Shown here: piece after piece, positions 12,293 through 13,556 of the stretch
How the letters are laid out: the number at the start of each line of letters is the position of its first letter
Numbering within the stretch: the first letter of the stretch is position 1
Source: Betaproteobacteria bacterium TMED156
GTDB lineage: Bacteria; Pseudomonadota; Gammaproteobacteria; Burkholderiales; Burkholderiaceae_A
Direction of reading: 5' to 3'
Assembly (NCBI GenBank): GCA_002171155.1
Contig: NHHF01000080.1
Span: 1 to 13,556, forward strand
DNA length: 13,556 nt
Translations under genes and position numbers: made by a program
Notes under the pieces: generated by a model
Told to the model about the DNA's origin: nothing
The model's database searches: none
Seen by the model: the letters and a program-made list of their open reading frames with translations, nothing else

Positions 12293-13556
12293 TTAATCTT
12301 CAAAAGAAGCTCCAGTATTTGTTATAACAAAATCAACTGCAATAAACTCAATGGCTCTGGCTGGCTTTAACAGCACCTTTGCGTAAAGAATGTTTCTATC
12401 AACTAGATCTGGTGTTGTGGTTGTAGAATCTAAAATTACCTTGTAATCTGACAAGCCAAATCTGGTCTTTACACTTTCGAGAAAAGGGTTAACCTGAGCT
12501 AGAAATTTATTCCAAGTAGCTCTAACGTTCTGCTCAAAAAGTAAATCTTTGGATACCTGAGACACCCTCTTCTTAACAAAAATTAACAATCTTCTAACAT
12601 TTATCCTATCCAAGGCAGACTGAGTTGATTGTAGAGTCTTTTGGCCGAAAATCACTATACCCTCAGAAACAAAAGAAGCTATAGGGTTTATGTTAGCTGC
12701 ATATAATGTATCTCTGTCTTTCGACATTAACTGGTCTGACACCTGCAGCACTGGTAGTCCCGAATTTCCTTCATTTAAGCCTCCGCGATTGAATCCCGCA
12801 GGTGCAAACCAAACCTCGTCTCGCTCTTCCGTATAAGCCATAACCCCTAAAGCGACCACTGAAGGCGGTACCCACACGTCTCGGTTGTAATCTTCATCTT
12901 TTATCTTAACCCATGGATAGTAAGATGCTCCGTATGAGGAATTAAGCTGGCGATCCGTGAGGCTCTTAGCAGAATTCTCTGGATTTCCCGTTGAAGGCAA
13001 TCTAGACTCAAAATTGTCACACTTCTGCTGAAAAGGTGGTACATAAACGTCTGGAAGGTCGATTATAGCCAAAGAATCACCTCTCGATTCACAGGCTCTT
13101 ACGAGGTCCGTTGTAAGGCTGGGATGGGTGATCCCAGGCATTACTGCTAGATTATGTTCTACCATCTCGGCATCGCTTATAAGTTGAATTGCGCGATCAA
13201 CTGAAGCGAAAGCATAGTTGCTGTCAGCTGTTGCGCCATTAGCTGCCAAAACTCTATTATTAAAAGGATCTGCCTCAGTTATATCAGCGCCCTCAAAGCC
13301 TCCGATGAGCGGTGCGCGGAAACCGTCAACAATACCAGCGAGGACTCGAAGATTGGAGGCTCCTCCTGTGGCTACGGATCTACTGTAAGAACTTATCTCT
13401 TCTCCTCCTGAAAATGTATTTCCGGTTGGGCGGATATCAGTCGTAAAAGTTGAAGTTATTGCTTTGTTTCCGGCAGATCCTTGGCCTTTTTGCCTAAGAG
13501 TAATATTTCCGTCAGAGTGGTCGTCTAAAATCTCTATTTTACCATTGTGGCCTTGA
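12293..13556 (-). CDS. Contractile tail sheath protein (T4 gp18-like; N-terminus beyond window)
   Basis: The frame is open from the window edge to TAA at 12293-12295, giving the last 420 residues; T4 gp18 has 659. An internal TTG at 13249 is not the start, because the reading frame upstream (RAPLIGGFEGADITEADPF) is clearly sheath-like. Recognisable elements are YYPWVKIKD and the 'VPPSVVALGVMAYTEERDEVW.APAG.NRG' core. Then comes 'LYAANINPIASF.SEGIVIFGQKTL', followed by 'INVRRLLIFVKK'. The conserved C-terminal domain (FLESVKTRFGLSDYKVILD, then NILYAKVLLKPARAIEFI..DFVIT) exchanges strands with neighbouring sheath subunits. Contraction of this sheath drives the tube through the envelope. Assignment is secure. 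Confidence 0.95.
   Translation of the reverse strand, partial: QGHNGKIEILDDHSDGNITLRQKGQGSAGNKAITSTFTTDIRPTGNTFSGGEEISSYSRSVATGGASNLRVLAGIVDGFRAPLIGGFEGADITEADPFNNRVLAANGATADSNYAFASVDRAIQLISDAEMVEHNLAVMPGITHPSLTTDLVRACESRGDSLAIIDLPDVYVPPFQQKCDNFESRLPSTGNPENSAKSLTDRQLNSSYGASYYPWVKIKDEDYNRDVWVPPSVVALGVMAYTEERDEVWFAPAGFNRGGLNEGNSGLPVLQVSDQLMSKDRDTLYAANINPIASFVSEGIVIFGQKTLQSTQSALDRINVRRLLIFVKKRVSQVSKDLLFEQNVRATWNKFLAQVNPFLESVKTRFGLSDYKVILDSTTTTPDLVDRNILYAKVLLKPARAIEFIAVDFVITNTGASFED

Noticed and set aside
13247..13249. TTG as the start of the sheath gene
   Set aside because: The same frame stays open to the window edge, and the upstream residues have sheath character, so the gene is truncated by the window rather than starting here.

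Overview
The window is a piece of a tailed-phage genome with a contractile, T4-type tail (myovirus morphology). It is probably a moderately AT-rich environmental phage, and could equally be a prophage or metagenomic contig. Every gene I can support lies on the minus strand, so transcription runs from right to left. No host genes, tRNAs, integrase, transposon or CRISPR array are visible. Several near-consensus sigma-70 promoters suggest a host whose main sigma factor reads TTGACA/TATAAT. The host itself cannot be named from this sequence.

Right part (13556 to about 3916), in transcription order, is a tail module: tail sheath (5' end off the window), tail tube, a T4 gp26-family baseplate/tail-assembly protein, a short start-less reading frame probably reached from it by ribosomal frameshifting, an alpha-helical tape-measure-like protein, a probable tube-initiator/baseplate protein, a small LysM protein of the gp53/gpX kind, a large hub-like protein, and an unrecognised aromatic-rich protein that is probably also structural. 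The order sheath-tube-chaperone(-frameshift)-tape measure-LysM-hub is the usual contractile-tail order, and it supports the weaker calls.

Left part (3926 to 1) changes character to DNA metabolism. It holds a compact family A DNA polymerase (palm, fingers and thumb only, no exonuclease), a divergent FtsZ/tubulin-like protein, an unrecognised 415-residue protein, and a T4 gp32-like zinc-containing single-stranded-DNA-binding protein (3' end off the window). The polymerase overlaps the last tail gene by 11 bases, and the FtsZ-like gene overlaps the polymerase by 4. The FtsZ-like, 415-residue and ssDNA-binding genes each have a near-perfect sigma-70 promoter inside the 3' end of the preceding gene, and two of these share an identical 12-mer around the -10 box. 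This suggests the DNA-metabolism genes can be switched on independently of tail-gene readthrough.

The points most worth following are the FtsZ/tubulin-like protein with degenerate GTPase motifs, the exonuclease-free polymerase with an H-D-S motif C, the probable frameshift in the tail chaperone, and a 5'-leader hairpin on the gp32-like mRNA that recalls T4 gp32 autoregulation.
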